Positions 44,028 through 53,357 of a stretch of DNA of 64,000 bases are shown in pieces; within the stretch, counting starts at the first letter, position 1; each line of letters begins with the position of its first letter. Position numbers and translations under genes: made by a program. The stretch covers positions 124,001-188,000 of the forward strand of contig NZ_FNQK01000004.1 of NCBI RefSeq assembly GCF_900107625.1, given 5' to 3'. The DNA is from Bizionia paragorgiae (GTDB lineage Bacteria > Bacteroidota > Bacteroidia > Flavobacteriales > Flavobacteriaceae). The notes below the pieces were generated by a model. That model saw only the letters and a program-made list of their open reading frames with translations. It did no database searches and was not told the origin of the DNA.

Positions 44028-44072
44028 AAAAACACCTACTACAAGTACACAACACTTGCAGTAGGTGTTTTT
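44028..44072. terminator. Bidirectional terminator
   Basis: The 13-bp outer stem (44028-44040 with 44060-44072) contains an inner CAAGT/ACTTG pairing. A and T runs are on both sides. It serves the 42915-44006 gene and the minus-strand flippase gene. Confidence 0.85.
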
Positions 44073-44092
44073 ATTTATAAGGGGTTCACGAC

Positions 44093-45547
44093 TTAACGTC
44101 GCAGCATTTTATTAATTAAATTGGTGATGTCTGACGATAAATTAAATCGATACACCATTCCGCCATAAAATACACTTAATAGCAAGGACTTTAAAGCAAT
44201 ATTAAGAATGGGATGAAAAGGGAATTCCCAAAAATAAAAACACAGCCCAGAAACACTAATTAGAAGTAAAGTCTTTAGGGTGTTAGTTGTAAACGGTTGC
44301 ATATTAAACTTAAAATATACAAACACCAGTTTAATAGTGTTGTACAAGAAAATGGTAATACAACTTGCATAAGCCGCCCCGTTAATTCCGAAACTAGGAA
44401 TAAACAAAGCATTTAAAACGACAGTTGAAACCGCTAATAACACCCCTAACAACAAAACAATCCGGTAATAATCACTATTAAATAAAATGGCGTTATTATT
44501 CCCCAAAGCATTATCGTACAACTTGGCTAAACCAATTACAAAAACGATAAGCAGACCGTTTGTATAATCGTCCGACATTAAAGCATATAGCTGATTTATA
44601 TTTAATAAAATGATAAGAAAAATAAAACCGCTAATTATAAACAAGCTTAACGAACTCTTTTCATATAGCGTTTTAAGTTCTGCTTTATTGTTTTCGTTTA
44701 GTAGTTTTGCTGTAAGCGGATAGGTAATTTGATGCATTGAACGAAGAGGCACACCAATAACCGTGGCAATATAGATGGCCACACCGTAAAAGGCTACATT
44801 CTCGATTGCTACATATTTACCAATCATAAATTTATCAATTTCCAAAATGATATTAGCTACCGATCCAGCAATGATAATTAAGGTCGTATATTTTAATATT
44901 CGCGAACTGCCTTTAAATTGCACATGTTTTAAAGAGGGAAAGCGCAAACTGAAGGCATAGAGTTTCATGATTAGCATACGTACGACATAAACCCCCACAA
45001 TAGCTTGAATTAATTGCTGAGTGTTCATATACCCAAAATACACAAGAAGCAATAAAACAGCGGTGCAAACGCGATGAAAGACCTCTTTCATAAAGTTCCC
45101 AAAGACACTTTGAAGCTGCACTTTGCTCCAGGCGTAAAAAACTTCAAAATAAGCAAAAGCAATCGCCGTAATTACAATGTACCATGTGTAATCTCCAATA
45201 ATAGGATTTTCTTTGGATAACCAAGAGCTTATGGTATCGAATGCTATAAAACTAATGCCAATGGCAGGAAGAATAACCACAAAAGGCAATAGCAACATAA
45301 GGGTTAAAAACCCATTTTGCGATTGTCGTGTTTTAAAAGAAGAGTAAAATTTTACAACGGTATTGTGAACCCCAAAAGCCATTAGCGGCATCATAATATT
45401 CGCCGTCGATAAAATAAAGGTGATCACGCCAAAATAAACAGGCTCTATAAACTTAGTGAATAAAAAGAGCACATTAATGGCCCCTATTCCAAATCCCAAA
45501 TAGGTGATAACCGTATTTTTTATAGATTGATTAACGACTATTCCCAT
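44093..45547 (-). CDS. Polysaccharide flippase (Wzx/MOP superfamily)
   Basis: The 484-residue membrane protein has about 12-14 transmembrane helices, starting 'NQSIKNTVITYLGFGIGAINVLFLFTKFIEPVYFGVITFI' (split text), the usual opening of polysaccharide-type flippases. It would move lipid-linked oligosaccharide across the inner membrane. Its start overlaps the glycosyltransferase gene by 10 bp. It is the last gene of the YfhO-glycosyltransferase-flippase operon. Confidence 0.88.
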   Translation of the reverse strand: MGIVVNQSIKNTVITYLGFGIGAINVLFLFTKFIEPVYFGVITFILSTANIMMPLMAFGVHNTVVKFYSSFKTRQSQNGFLTLMLLLPFVVILPAIGISFIAFDTISSWLSKENPIIGDYTWYIVITAIAFAYFEVFYAWSKVQLQSVFGNFMKEVFHRVCTAVLLLLVYFGYMNTQQLIQAIVGVYVVRMLIMKLYAFSLRFPSLKHVQFKGSSRILKYTTLIIIAGSVANIILEIDKFMIGKYVAIENVAFYGVAIYIATVIGVPLRSMHQITYPLTAKLLNENNKAELKTLYEKSSLSLFIISGFIFLIILLNINQLYALMSDDYTNGLLIVFVIGLAKLYDNALGNNNAILFNSDYYRIVLLLGVLLAVSTVVLNALFIPSFGINGAAYASCITIFLYNTIKLVFVYFKFNMQPFTTNTLKTLLLISVSGLCFYFWEFPFHPILNIALKSLLLSVFYGGMVYRFNLSSDITNLINKMLRR

Positions 45548-46821
45548 GCTATAAGATGCGCTAAAGATTGGGTTAAATGCCTTCTACTGTATTTTTGTAA
45601 TCCAATAGCATTAGATTTTAAACTCCCTTTTTTATAGACCTCATAATACGCTTTTAGTGTCGCCTTTAAAGCATCGTAAGCGTCGTAATTAAAATAGTGT
45701 CCCGTATTAGTTTCTTTTAAAATAACTTCAACATCACTATCGGTAGGTCCGATTGCAACAATAGGACATTCGGAAACCATATATTCAAATAACTTTCCAG
45801 GTATTATAGCCTTAGTATCCTCAGAATCAATTTCCACCAATAACAACAACTGAGTTTCTCTTTGAAACTTAATCGCTTCTAAATGAGAAACATAGCCTAC
45901 ATTATCTAAACAATCACTTAGATTGTGATTTCGTATAGAATCCAACACAGAATCGCTCACCGCTCCGACTAATTTTAATTCAAAGTCAGATTTAAAGCTG
46001 GGGTCTTCCCGTCTTAAATCTTCGAGGACTTTCCATAAAATTTCAGGATTTCGTTCTGATAAAAACGAGCCTATATGAGACAAGGTGAACTTTGAATCCT
46101 TAACAATAGCGGGGGTTTTAACAACATCATAACCATTAGTTATGACAGTTATTGGTTGTTTTGTTAGCTGCTGAAATTCTTTTTTAGTCACCTGACTCGT
46201 TACTATAATTTTATCGGCGGTATTTAACACCTTTCTCTCTAAATTTTTATGTTTTTTCTGAGAAGAATTCGTTAGTTTTAATTTTTTATGATAGCCTATC
46301 GACGTCCATGGATCTCGAAAATCGGCTACCCATCTTACGCCTAAAGCTTCTGTTAGCTGAAGTCCTATTAAATGCAAACTATGCGGCGGCCCTGTAGTAA
46401 TTATAGTATCAATATTATAATCGGAGATATAGGTCGACAAATAATTTACTGAAGGTTTTACCCACCCCTTTCTCGCATCAGGAATAAAGAAGTTGCCACG
46501 AATAAACAGCATCAACTTCTCTAAAACACCTTGCTTTTTTTCTTCAGGAATAATCCCTTTACTTATTGTTTTTGATTTTTTAGATACTAAACCAGCATAC
46601 TTATAAGGCTCACTTATAGGTTGTTTAAGTACGGTTACTTGATCGGATACTTCATCTATTAAACTAGAGTCAATAATGGGGTAATTAGGATTTGACGGAC
46701 AATAAACAATAGGTTCTATATTGAACTCCGGTAAGTATTTTACAAACTTTAACCAGCGCTGAACACCTGGACCTCCTGCAGGTGGCCAGTAATAGGTGAT
46801 AATAAGTACCTTTTTATTCAC
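45538..46821 (-). CDS. Glycosyltransferase family 4
   Basis: The 427-residue enzyme is a GT-B fold transferase. It opens 'KVLIITYYWPPAGGPGVQRWLKFVKYL' (split), the GT4 N-terminal glycine loop, followed by 'TIITTGPPHSLHLIG' and the acceptor block 'WVADFRDPW'. The C-terminal domain has 'HIGSFLSERNP' and a nucleotide-sugar loop 'AIIPGKLFEYMVSECPIVAI' with conserved Glu. Donor and acceptor are unknown. It overlaps YfhO by 8 bp and the flippase by 10 bp, so the three are translated together. Confidence 0.9.
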   Translation of the reverse strand: MNKKVLIITYYWPPAGGPGVQRWLKFVKYLPEFNIEPIVYCPSNPNYPIIDSSLIDEVSDQVTVLKQPISEPYKYAGLVSKKSKTISKGIIPEEKKQGVLEKLMLFIRGNFFIPDARKGWVKPSVNYLSTYISDYNIDTIITTGPPHSLHLIGLQLTEALGVRWVADFRDPWTSIGYHKKLKLTNSSQKKHKNLERKVLNTADKIIVTSQVTKKEFQQLTKQPITVITNGYDVVKTPAIVKDSKFTLSHIGSFLSERNPEILWKVLEDLRREDPSFKSDFELKLVGAVSDSVLDSIRNHNLSDCLDNVGYVSHLEAIKFQRETQLLLLVEIDSEDTKAIIPGKLFEYMVSECPIVAIGPTDSDVEVILKETNTGHYFNYDAYDALKATLKAYYEVYKKGSLKSNAIGLQKYSRRHLTQSLAHLIAWE

Positions 46822-49234
46822 TTAATTTTTTTCTGTTTTTAACACTGAAAAACACACCCGCTAGAATTAATAACATCATGATAATTGATGATGCTAAAGC
46901 AATACGACTCCCCGTTTGCACCACCTTAGGCTCAAACTTGAATTCGATAATATGTCTTCCTTTTGGTGTTTTCAATCCACGTAAGGTATAATTAACTTTA
47001 TGAATAGGCTGAATTTCTCCATCTATATAAGCATTCCACCCCTCTTTATAATACATTTCGGAAAATACAGCAAACCCCTCTTTAAGGTTCTTGGATTCGT
47101 ATGTAATAACGTTGGGCTTGTAATCTACCACAGAGATTGTAGCTAAAGAATCTACGGTAAACGTACCAGCTATAGCCTGCTCTGTAGTCACAGCCTTGTT
47201 TTTATTATCTAAATCTTTTAACGCCATAATCTCTTCGTCTGGAGAGGCTACAGCGGCAACTTGCTTTACAAACCACGCATTCCCATTCGCATCTTCATTA
47301 GGGTAAACAGCCTTTCCTTCTTGTTCGTCCGGCACTATAATATACTTTGTATTTAGCATATTAAGTACATTGATATTATTCTGTGAAATATAAAAATCAA
47401 ACAGCTCGTTATAACGCTTCAATTTTGCTGCGTGATATCCTGTTAAGGAATTATGGAAAAATGATGCTCTAGCCCCTCCTGAAGTCAAATCGAAGACTCT
47501 GTAATGTGACTTATCTTTTAAGATTTCCATATCCACCTGAGTTGCCTGATACGGTTGTTCGACTTTGCTTGCAGACACAAAATTATCTGTGTTTACATAG
47601 CGTCGGTCCACCCCTACCAAATCAAAAACTATTAAAGCAGCGAATAGCAATATAACCTTAGTCTCGTTTAATTTGTTCTTTAAGAAAAAATAAATAGTTC
47701 CCGCAGAAAGTAGCACTAAAATTAAAGTTCTTAGCGTATCGCTGGTAAACAATGCTTTCCTATCGTCGACCAAAGCACGAGCGAAATCTAAACCGTAATT
47801 TTCACGGTATAACTGGTCACGTAAGCCTATAAAATCGAAAAATACCGATTTAAACACTAAAAACAGCAGAGCTATTCCTGCGGTAATACCCACCGAATAT
47901 TTAAGCGCTTTTAACTTTTCTTCATCACTATTAAACCTATCAAACAATTTCACTAGACCAAATATCCCTAATACCGGAATACACAATTCTAAAATAACTT
48001 GAATTGAGCTTACGGCTCTAAACTTGTTATATAACGGCACATAATCGATAAAGAAATCGGTTAAAAACCCTAGGTTCTTTCCGTAAGAAAGTAGTAACGA
48101 TAGTACCGTCCCTCCTACAAGCCACCATTTTAATCGCCCTTTTACCAAAAACAAAGCAAATACAAACAAAAAAATCACAACCGCTCCCACATAAGCTGGA
48201 GCTTCTACTATAGGCTGATCTCCCCAATACATCGGAGCGCGTTTCACCTCTTCTTTTGCTTGCAACGGACTCGCACCTAACTGCAAATAGGCTTGATATA
48301 AATTGGAATCCTTACCAACATCCTCACCCATTCCACCGCCCATAAAGCGCGGGATAAACAAATTAAAGGTCTCTAATTTCCCATAACTGTATTCTGTAAT
48401 GTAATCTCTTGACAAGCCAGAAGAGGCTGCTTCTTTTTTCGACCCGTCAGGGTTTATACTGAGTTCACTAGGTCCACGCGTACTTTCCTTTACATATTCT
48501 TGAGTCGCCAAAATACCTGTAGCATTTAATCCGACAGCAATAATAACAGCAACTATTAAAAGTCCTACCGATTTAAAATAATGCGGTAACAGCTTTTTGC
48601 GGTAAGCATCTACTAAGTAAGCGATTCCTAAAACAACCACTAAAAGCATCAGATAGTAGGTCATTTGATAATGATTTGACACCAGTTCTAAACCTAAAGC
48701 CAAGGCTGTAATAATAAATCCGAGAATATATTTTCGTCTAAACGTGAGAATGATTCCACTTAAAACCAAAGGAAAATAAGCGATAGCATGTGCTTTCGAA
48801 TTGTGCCCAACCCCAATTATAATTATCAAATATGTGGAAAACCCAAAAGCCAAGGCACCAAGTGCGGCTAATTTAAAATCTACTTTTAAGCTGAGTAAGA
48901 GGGTATAAAACCCAATAAAATACAGAAAAAGATAATCGGCAGGACGCGGTAAAAAACGAAGCGCCAGATCCAGTTGCTTAATATAGTTATGCGGGTATTT
49001 TGCTCCCAATTGATAGGTTGGCATCCCTGCAAATCCGCTATTCGTCCAATAGGTTTCTTCTCCGGTTTCCGCTTTGAAGGTTTTGTGCTGCTTAGCCATA
49101 CCTTCATAATGAACAATATCACTTTGTAATATTTGTTTCCCTTGTAAAACGGGACTAAAATAGGCTAATGATAAAATAATAAACCCTACAAACACGAGTA
49201 CATGCGGCAGGATTTTTTTAAAAGAAACTTGCAT
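46814..49234 (-). CDS. YfhO family membrane protein
   Basis: The 806-residue protein has about twelve transmembrane segments in the first 540 residues. Near the start is 'GKQILQSDIVHYEGMAKQHK' (the polyisoprenyl glycosyltransferase-like first loop), with 'YWTNSGFAGMPTYQLGA'. A periplasmic C-terminal domain contains 'MYYKEGWNAYIDGEIQPIHKVNYTLRGLKTPKGRHIIEFKF' (split). In Gram-positives YfhO glycosylates cell-wall polymers from lipid-linked sugars. Here it probably decorates a surface glycan made with the next two genes. Confidence 0.88.
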   Translation of the reverse strand: MQVSFKKILPHVLVFVGFIILSLAYFSPVLQGKQILQSDIVHYEGMAKQHKTFKAETGEETYWTNSGFAGMPTYQLGAKYPHNYIKQLDLALRFLPRPADYLFLYFIGFYTLLLSLKVDFKLAALGALAFGFSTYLIIIIGVGHNSKAHAIAYFPLVLSGIILTFRRKYILGFIITALALGLELVSNHYQMTYYLMLLVVVLGIAYLVDAYRKKLLPHYFKSVGLLIVAVIIAVGLNATGILATQEYVKESTRGPSELSINPDGSKKEAASSGLSRDYITEYSYGKLETFNLFIPRFMGGGMGEDVGKDSNLYQAYLQLGASPLQAKEEVKRAPMYWGDQPIVEAPAYVGAVVIFLFVFALFLVKGRLKWWLVGGTVLSLLLSYGKNLGFLTDFFIDYVPLYNKFRAVSSIQVILELCIPVLGIFGLVKLFDRFNSDEEKLKALKYSVGITAGIALLFLVFKSVFFDFIGLRDQLYRENYGLDFARALVDDRKALFTSDTLRTLILVLLSAGTIYFFLKNKLNETKVILLFAALIVFDLVGVDRRYVNTDNFVSASKVEQPYQATQVDMEILKDKSHYRVFDLTSGGARASFFHNSLTGYHAAKLKRYNELFDFYISQNNINVLNMLNTKYIIVPDEQEGKAVYPNEDANGNAWFVKQVAAVASPDEEIMALKDLDNKNKAVTTEQAIAGTFTVDSLATISVVDYKPNVITYESKNLKEGFAVFSEMYYKEGWNAYIDGEIQPIHKVNYTLRGLKTPKGRHIIEFKFEPKVVQTGSRIALASSIIMMLLILAGVFFSVKNRKKLSE

Positions 49235-49346
49235 AAAATGGTTTAAAACTATGAGCTTGAAAAATACTCATATTTTTTGAGATTATTCAAATTTGAAATT
49301 GAAAATAGTTTTAAAATATAAAATAACTAAACTTAGAGACGGCAGG

Positions 49347-49610
49347 CTAGTCGACTTCTTCAAAATCAACATACTCCCCAACGTTTTTATTGGATGTTGA
49401 TTTGTTAGGCATTTTATCGATCGATATTTCACCCACTTTTTCTTTAGGCTGCTGTTTCTGCTGCTTAGAAAAATCATTAAACTGAGCACCGAATTTTTCT
49501 TGCATTTTTTTAGAAAAATAGCGCAGTATTAATGGGGCAAATAATCGAGATAATATTTTAAACCCGTAATAAAATAAAAGAATAAAAAGAATAGTTTTTA
49601 AAACCCCCAT
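49347..49610 (-). CDS. DUF4834 protein
   Basis: The 87-residue protein has one transmembrane helix at 4-21 ('LKTILFILLFYYGFKILSRLF') and a cytoplasmic tail with 'RYFSKKMQEKFGAQF' and an acidic end (GEYVDFEEVD). It matches DUF4834, found only in Bacteroidota and without known function. It lies just upstream of the YfhO gene (112 bp) on the same strand, and may be co-transcribed with the polysaccharide genes. Confidence 0.85.
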   Translation of the reverse strand: MGVLKTILFILLFYYGFKILSRLFAPLILRYFSKKMQEKFGAQFNDFSKQQKQQPKEKVGEISIDKMPNKSTSNKNVGEYVDFEEVD

Positions 49611-49707
49611 AGTATAGATACGTGATATCGTAATTTTATTATTTACAAAAATACAATACTCTTGGAGTAATTTCAGAATTAATTCCTTAAAAAAAATATA
49701 AAATCTC

Positions 49708-49715
49708 TATATTTG
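49708..49715 (+). promoter_or_regulatory. -7 box of the outer-membrane protein gene
   Basis: TATATTTG is a full match to TAnnTTTG. The predicted start near 49721 leaves about 13 nt before the ATG at 49734 and rules out an earlier start at 49713. Confidence 0.5.
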
Positions 49716-49733
49716 GAGCTAAACCCGATACCT

Positions 49734-50744
49734 ATGTTATTCAAGAAATTTTATGTGCTTGCTCTGCTATCGATGGCAAGCTATACCTTAAATGCGCAAT
49801 ACACAGAAGTTATAAATTCTAATCGCCCAGGTGTTTCTAGATCGGCTTTTTCTGTAGGTACTAACGTCTTACAATTAGAAGTTGGCCCTTATATGGTTAA
49901 AGAAAAACACACGCCTTTAAAATATGAGGTTTCTGGGTTTGGTGTTGATTTTGCTACGCGATACGGCATGCTTTTACCACAATTAGAAATTAATATCGAA
50001 GGTACTTACCAAAGTGATACTTTTACCGATAACCGCTCTACTGTTGGCTTAGATACCGATCGCTCAAATTTTAAAAATATTGTTTTTGGAGCCAAGTACT
50101 TGGTTTATGACCCTTTAAAGAATGCTGAAGAAGAAAAACCTAATATTTTTAGTTACCATGCGAATCGTAAATTTAAATGGAGTTCATTAATTCCAGCTGT
50201 CGCTTTATACGCAGGTGTTAATTTAGACGGAAAAGACAATCCGTATACAGCACCGGGCATCGAAGGCTTTAGTCCGAAAGTTATGATTGCCACGCAAAAT
50301 AATTTCGCTAGCGGTTGGGTATTGGTATTAAACTTCTCTAAAGACCGTATAGGAACAGAGTACTCCGATTTTCAATATATTGCCACGGTAACTAAATCGG
50401 TAGCCGATCAATGGGTGTTATTTGGAGAAACTCAAGGTATCCATAGCGATTTTTACGCCGATAACTTATTTCGATTTGGAGGCGCTTATTTATGGGGAAA
50501 AAATTTCCAATTGGATACTGCTGTAACTTTTAACACCAAGGACACACCTTCGGTTTTTAGTGTTAATTTCGGAGCCTCCTACCGATTTGATTTTCATAAG
50601 GATCCTGTAGACAATGGTACATCGGCAGAAGATGAAGCAGAACGAAAAGCCAACAAGAAAAGACAAAAAGACAATAAAAAAGCTAATCGCTCTTCACAAA
50701 AAAGAGAAAAAGAAACTAAAGTTATTGATTTCGACGATAACTAA
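49734..50744 (+). CDS. Outer-membrane transporter-like beta barrel
   Basis: The 336-residue protein (ATG 49734) has a signal peptide to LNAQ. A barrel domain follows, starting 'INSNRPGVSRSAFSVGTNVLQLEVGPYM', typical of Bacteroidota putative transporters related to the phenol-degradation MetA family. Strands end in aromatics (FGGAYLWGKNFQLDTAVTF, VNFGASYRFDF). A highly charged tail (AERKANKKRQKDNKKANRSSQKREKE, split) is unusual for a barrel. It is 15 bp before the GNAT gene. Confidence 0.8.
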   Translation: MLFKKFYVLALLSMASYTLNAQYTEVINSNRPGVSRSAFSVGTNVLQLEVGPYMVKEKHTPLKYEVSGFGVDFATRYGMLLPQLEINIEGTYQSDTFTDNRSTVGLDTDRSNFKNIVFGAKYLVYDPLKNAEEEKPNIFSYHANRKFKWSSLIPAVALYAGVNLDGKDNPYTAPGIEGFSPKVMIATQNNFASGWVLVLNFSKDRIGTEYSDFQYIATVTKSVADQWVLFGETQGIHSDFYADNLFRFGGAYLWGKNFQLDTAVTFNTKDTPSVFSVNFGASYRFDFHKDPVDNGTSAEDEAERKANKKRQKDNKKANRSSQKREKETKVIDFDDN

Positions 50745-50759
50745 CCGCGACTATATTAT

Positions 50760-51878
50760 ATGATTACAATAAAAAAAATCGACTCTAAGAAAGGTTTAAA
50801 GGCATTTGTCAAGTTTCCTTTTTCAATTTATAAAGATTCAAAATATTGGGTCCCCCCAATTATATCACAAGAACTCCAAACGTTTGACAAGAAGAAGAAT
50901 CCGATTTTTCAAGATGCTGACGCGACCTTCTTTTTAGCGTATAAAAACGGAGAAGTTGTAGGGCGTATAGCAGCTATTACCAATTGGCTGGAAATAAATA
51001 AAATGAACCAACCTAAAATGCGTTTTGGATGGTTTGATTTTATTGATGACTTAGAAGTTTCTAAAGCCCTGATTAATGAAGTCAAAAAAATAGGGATTCA
51101 AAACAAATTAGACTATATGGAAGGCCCGGTAGGGTTTTCTAATTTAGATAAGGTGGGGGTTGTAACTTATGGTTACGATGTGGTTGCTAGTATGATTACC
51201 TGGTACAACCACCCCTATTATGTTAAGCATTATGAAGCCTTAGGCTTTGCTGTCGAAAAATCATACTCAGAAAGCACGTTTCCTTTTAAAAATGTACACC
51301 CTGACTTCTTTTATAAGGCTCAAGAACTGATTAAAAAACGTTATAAATTACGTGCATTAAAGTTTACGAAAACAGAAGAAGTCATGCCTTATGCAGACAA
51401 AATGTTTGATTTATTCAATTCTTCTTATGCACAATTATCCTCTTTTGTAGAGATTAGCGATATCCAAAAAGAATTCTTTAAGAAGAAATTTATCAGCTTT
51501 ATCAACCCGGAGTACATCAAGTTTATTGTCGATGAAAATGATAAAATGGTCGCTTTCGCTATAGTTTTACCTCGTTTTGCAAAAACGCTTCAGGATATTA
51601 AAGGCAAACTATTCCCATTTGGCTTTTTAAAATTATTAAAGGCTAAAAAAGAAAGTAAAGAAGTGCTATTCTATTTAATAGGTGTAGAACCGGAATATCA
51701 AAATAAAGGAGTACACGCTGTTATTTTTAATGAATACTACAACACATTTAAAGAAAAAGGCATAGAAACTTGCTATAGAACTCCAGAGCTTGATGACAAT
51801 GAAGCCATTCAGAAAATATGGAAACATTTCGACCCTAAGGTGGTTGTAAAACGCAGTACATTTAGAAAAGATTTGTAA
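50760..51878 (+). CDS. GNAT-fold protein, candidate N-acyltransferase for sulfonolipid/sphingolipid
   Basis: The 372-residue protein has 'FVKFPFSIYKDSKYWVPPIISQE' near the start, 'KKNPIFQDADATFFLAYKNGEVVGRIAAI' (first GNAT half) and 'VEPEYQNKGVHAVIFNEYY' near 311 (CoA loop). This long two-part GNAT family includes proteins in bacterial sphingolipid loci that act as ceramide-type N-acyltransferases. It ends 78 bp from the convergent alpha-oxoamine synthase gene, so a part in N-acylating capnine is plausible but unproven. No membrane segments are visible. Confidence 0.6.
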   Translation: MITIKKIDSKKGLKAFVKFPFSIYKDSKYWVPPIISQELQTFDKKKNPIFQDADATFFLAYKNGEVVGRIAAITNWLEINKMNQPKMRFGWFDFIDDLEVSKALINEVKKIGIQNKLDYMEGPVGFSNLDKVGVVTYGYDVVASMITWYNHPYYVKHYEALGFAVEKSYSESTFPFKNVHPDFFYKAQELIKKRYKLRALKFTKTEEVMPYADKMFDLFNSSYAQLSSFVEISDIQKEFFKKKFISFINPEYIKFIVDENDKMVAFAIVLPRFAKTLQDIKGKLFPFGFLKLLKAKKESKEVLFYLIGVEPEYQNKGVHAVIFNEYYNTFKEKGIETCYRTPELDDNEAIQKIWKHFDPKVVVKRSTFRKDL

Positions 51879-51902
51879 CCACACATTACACTTTATATCA
51901 TA

Positions 51903-51936
51903 AAAAAATCCGATTCTAAAAAGAATCGGATTTTTT
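51903..51936. terminator. Bidirectional terminator
   Basis: Perfect 15-bp arms (51903-51917 with 51922-51936) carry A6/T6 ends. It separates the convergent GNAT and alpha-oxoamine synthase genes. Confidence 0.9.
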
Positions 51937-51955
51937 ATATAATTGAATCGTCTGT

Positions 51956-53215
51956 TTACTCTCCCATTGCTTTCATTAAAGCGGCAGACATACGTTTATA
52001 CGTTCCATTAACCAAACGGTCTCTAATCGCATCGAAGGCATCTAATGTTTCTTCAACATCTTTTAGTGTATGTGTTGCTGTAGGTATCATTCTTAATAAG
52101 ATCATTCCTTTAGGAATAACTGGATACACTACAATAGAACAGAAAATACCGTAATTCTCTCTTAAATCTCTTACTAAAGCCATAGCTTCCGGAATACTTC
52201 CTTCCAAATATACTGGTGTTACACAACTTTTTGTAGTACCAATATCGAAACCTCTTGCTTTTAAACCTGATTGTAACGCGTTAACAATCGTCCACAGATT
52301 CTGTTTTAGTTCAGGCATTGTTCTTAACATATCTAAACGCTTTAATGCACCAACAACAAGTTGCATTTGTAGCGATTTAGCAAACATTTGAGAACGTAAG
52401 TTATATTTTAAATAATCGATTATTTCTTGATCAGCGGCAATAAAAGCACCTGTACTTGCCATAGATTTTGCAAAGGTTGCAAAGTACACATCGATCTCGT
52501 CTTGAACACCTTGCTCCTCTCCGGCTCCAGCTCCTGTTTTACCTAGAGTACCAAATCCGTGCGCATCATCAACAAATAATCTAAAACTAAATTTTTTCTT
52601 TAATTCAACGATTTCTTTTAAACGTCCCTGCTCTCCACGCATTCCAAAAACACCTTCGGTAATCACTAAGATACCTCCACCTGTTTGCTCAGCCATTTTA
52701 GTAGCACGCTCTAAGTTTTTTTCTAAACTATCAATATCGTTATGCTTATAAGTAAAACGTTTACCCATATGCAAACGCACACCGTCAATTATACACGCAT
52801 GAGAATCGACATCATATACAATAATATCATCTTTAGCTACAAGAGCGTCGATAGTAGACACCATACCTTGATACCCAAAGTTTAATAGGTAAGCGGCTTC
52901 TTTATTTACAAATGCTGCAAGTTCATTTTGTAATTGCTCATGAAGATCTGTATGCCCAGACATCATTCTAGCACCCATTGGGTACGCCGAACCATAATCT
53001 GCAGCTGCTTGCGCATCTACCTTTCTTACTTCTGGATGATTAGCTAACCCCAAGTAATCATTTATACTCCAAGTAATCACATCTTTTCCTTGAAATTTCA
53101 TCCTGTTAGAAATCTGTCCTTCTAATTTTGGAAAAACAAAATATCCTTCAGCTTGTGCGGCCCATTTCCCTAACGGTCCTTTGTCTTTGTATATTTTTGC
53201 GAATAAATCTTTCAT
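51956..53215 (-). CDS. Alpha-oxoamine synthase, likely cysteate-C-fatty acyltransferase (sulfonolipid synthesis)
   Basis: The 419-residue PLP enzyme belongs to the serine palmitoyltransferase/AONS/KBL family. PLP Lys250 lies in 'TFAKSMASTG', the Asp-x-x-His block is 'VDDAHGFGTLG' at 215-225, and 'PMGARMMSGHT' is at 79-89. Alone it could be serine palmitoyltransferase. The adjacent upstream cysteine-synthase-like gene on the same strand points to cysteate as substrate, giving 3-ketocapnine, the precursor of capnine and sulfobacins (enzyme called CapB or SulA in sulfonolipid work). Substrate is inferred, fold is clear. Confidence 0.75.
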   Translation of the reverse strand: MKDLFAKIYKDKGPLGKWAAQAEGYFVFPKLEGQISNRMKFQGKDVITWSINDYLGLANHPEVRKVDAQAAADYGSAYPMGARMMSGHTDLHEQLQNELAAFVNKEAAYLLNFGYQGMVSTIDALVAKDDIIVYDVDSHACIIDGVRLHMGKRFTYKHNDIDSLEKNLERATKMAEQTGGGILVITEGVFGMRGEQGRLKEIVELKKKFSFRLFVDDAHGFGTLGKTGAGAGEEQGVQDEIDVYFATFAKSMASTGAFIAADQEIIDYLKYNLRSQMFAKSLQMQLVVGALKRLDMLRTMPELKQNLWTIVNALQSGLKARGFDIGTTKSCVTPVYLEGSIPEAMALVRDLRENYGIFCSIVVYPVIPKGMILLRMIPTATHTLKDVEETLDAFDAIRDRLVNGTYKRMSAALMKAMGE

Positions 53216-53303
53216 TAAGGTATAATCTTAGTTTAGGTAATGCAAAATTAGGCATTTCTACCTTTTTTGCATAATCTTTTTACATTCTATTATTAACAAC
53301 ACA

Positions 53304-53337
53304 ATAAGCTGACTAATTTAATACCTAGTCAGCTTAT
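53304..53337 (-). terminator. Stem-loop between the cysteate-synthase-like and oxoamine synthase genes
   Basis: A perfect 12-bp stem (53304-53315 with 53326-53337) has a 10-nt loop 20 nt past the upstream stop. No U-tract follows on the minus strand, so read-through or RNA stabilisation is as likely as termination. Confidence 0.45.
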
Positions 53338-53357
53338 CATTTTGTATTATGTTTTAA

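Noticed and set aside
49713-49733. Longer start for the outer-membrane protein
   Set aside because: It lies inside the -7 box, ahead of the predicted transcription start, and would spoil the signal peptide.
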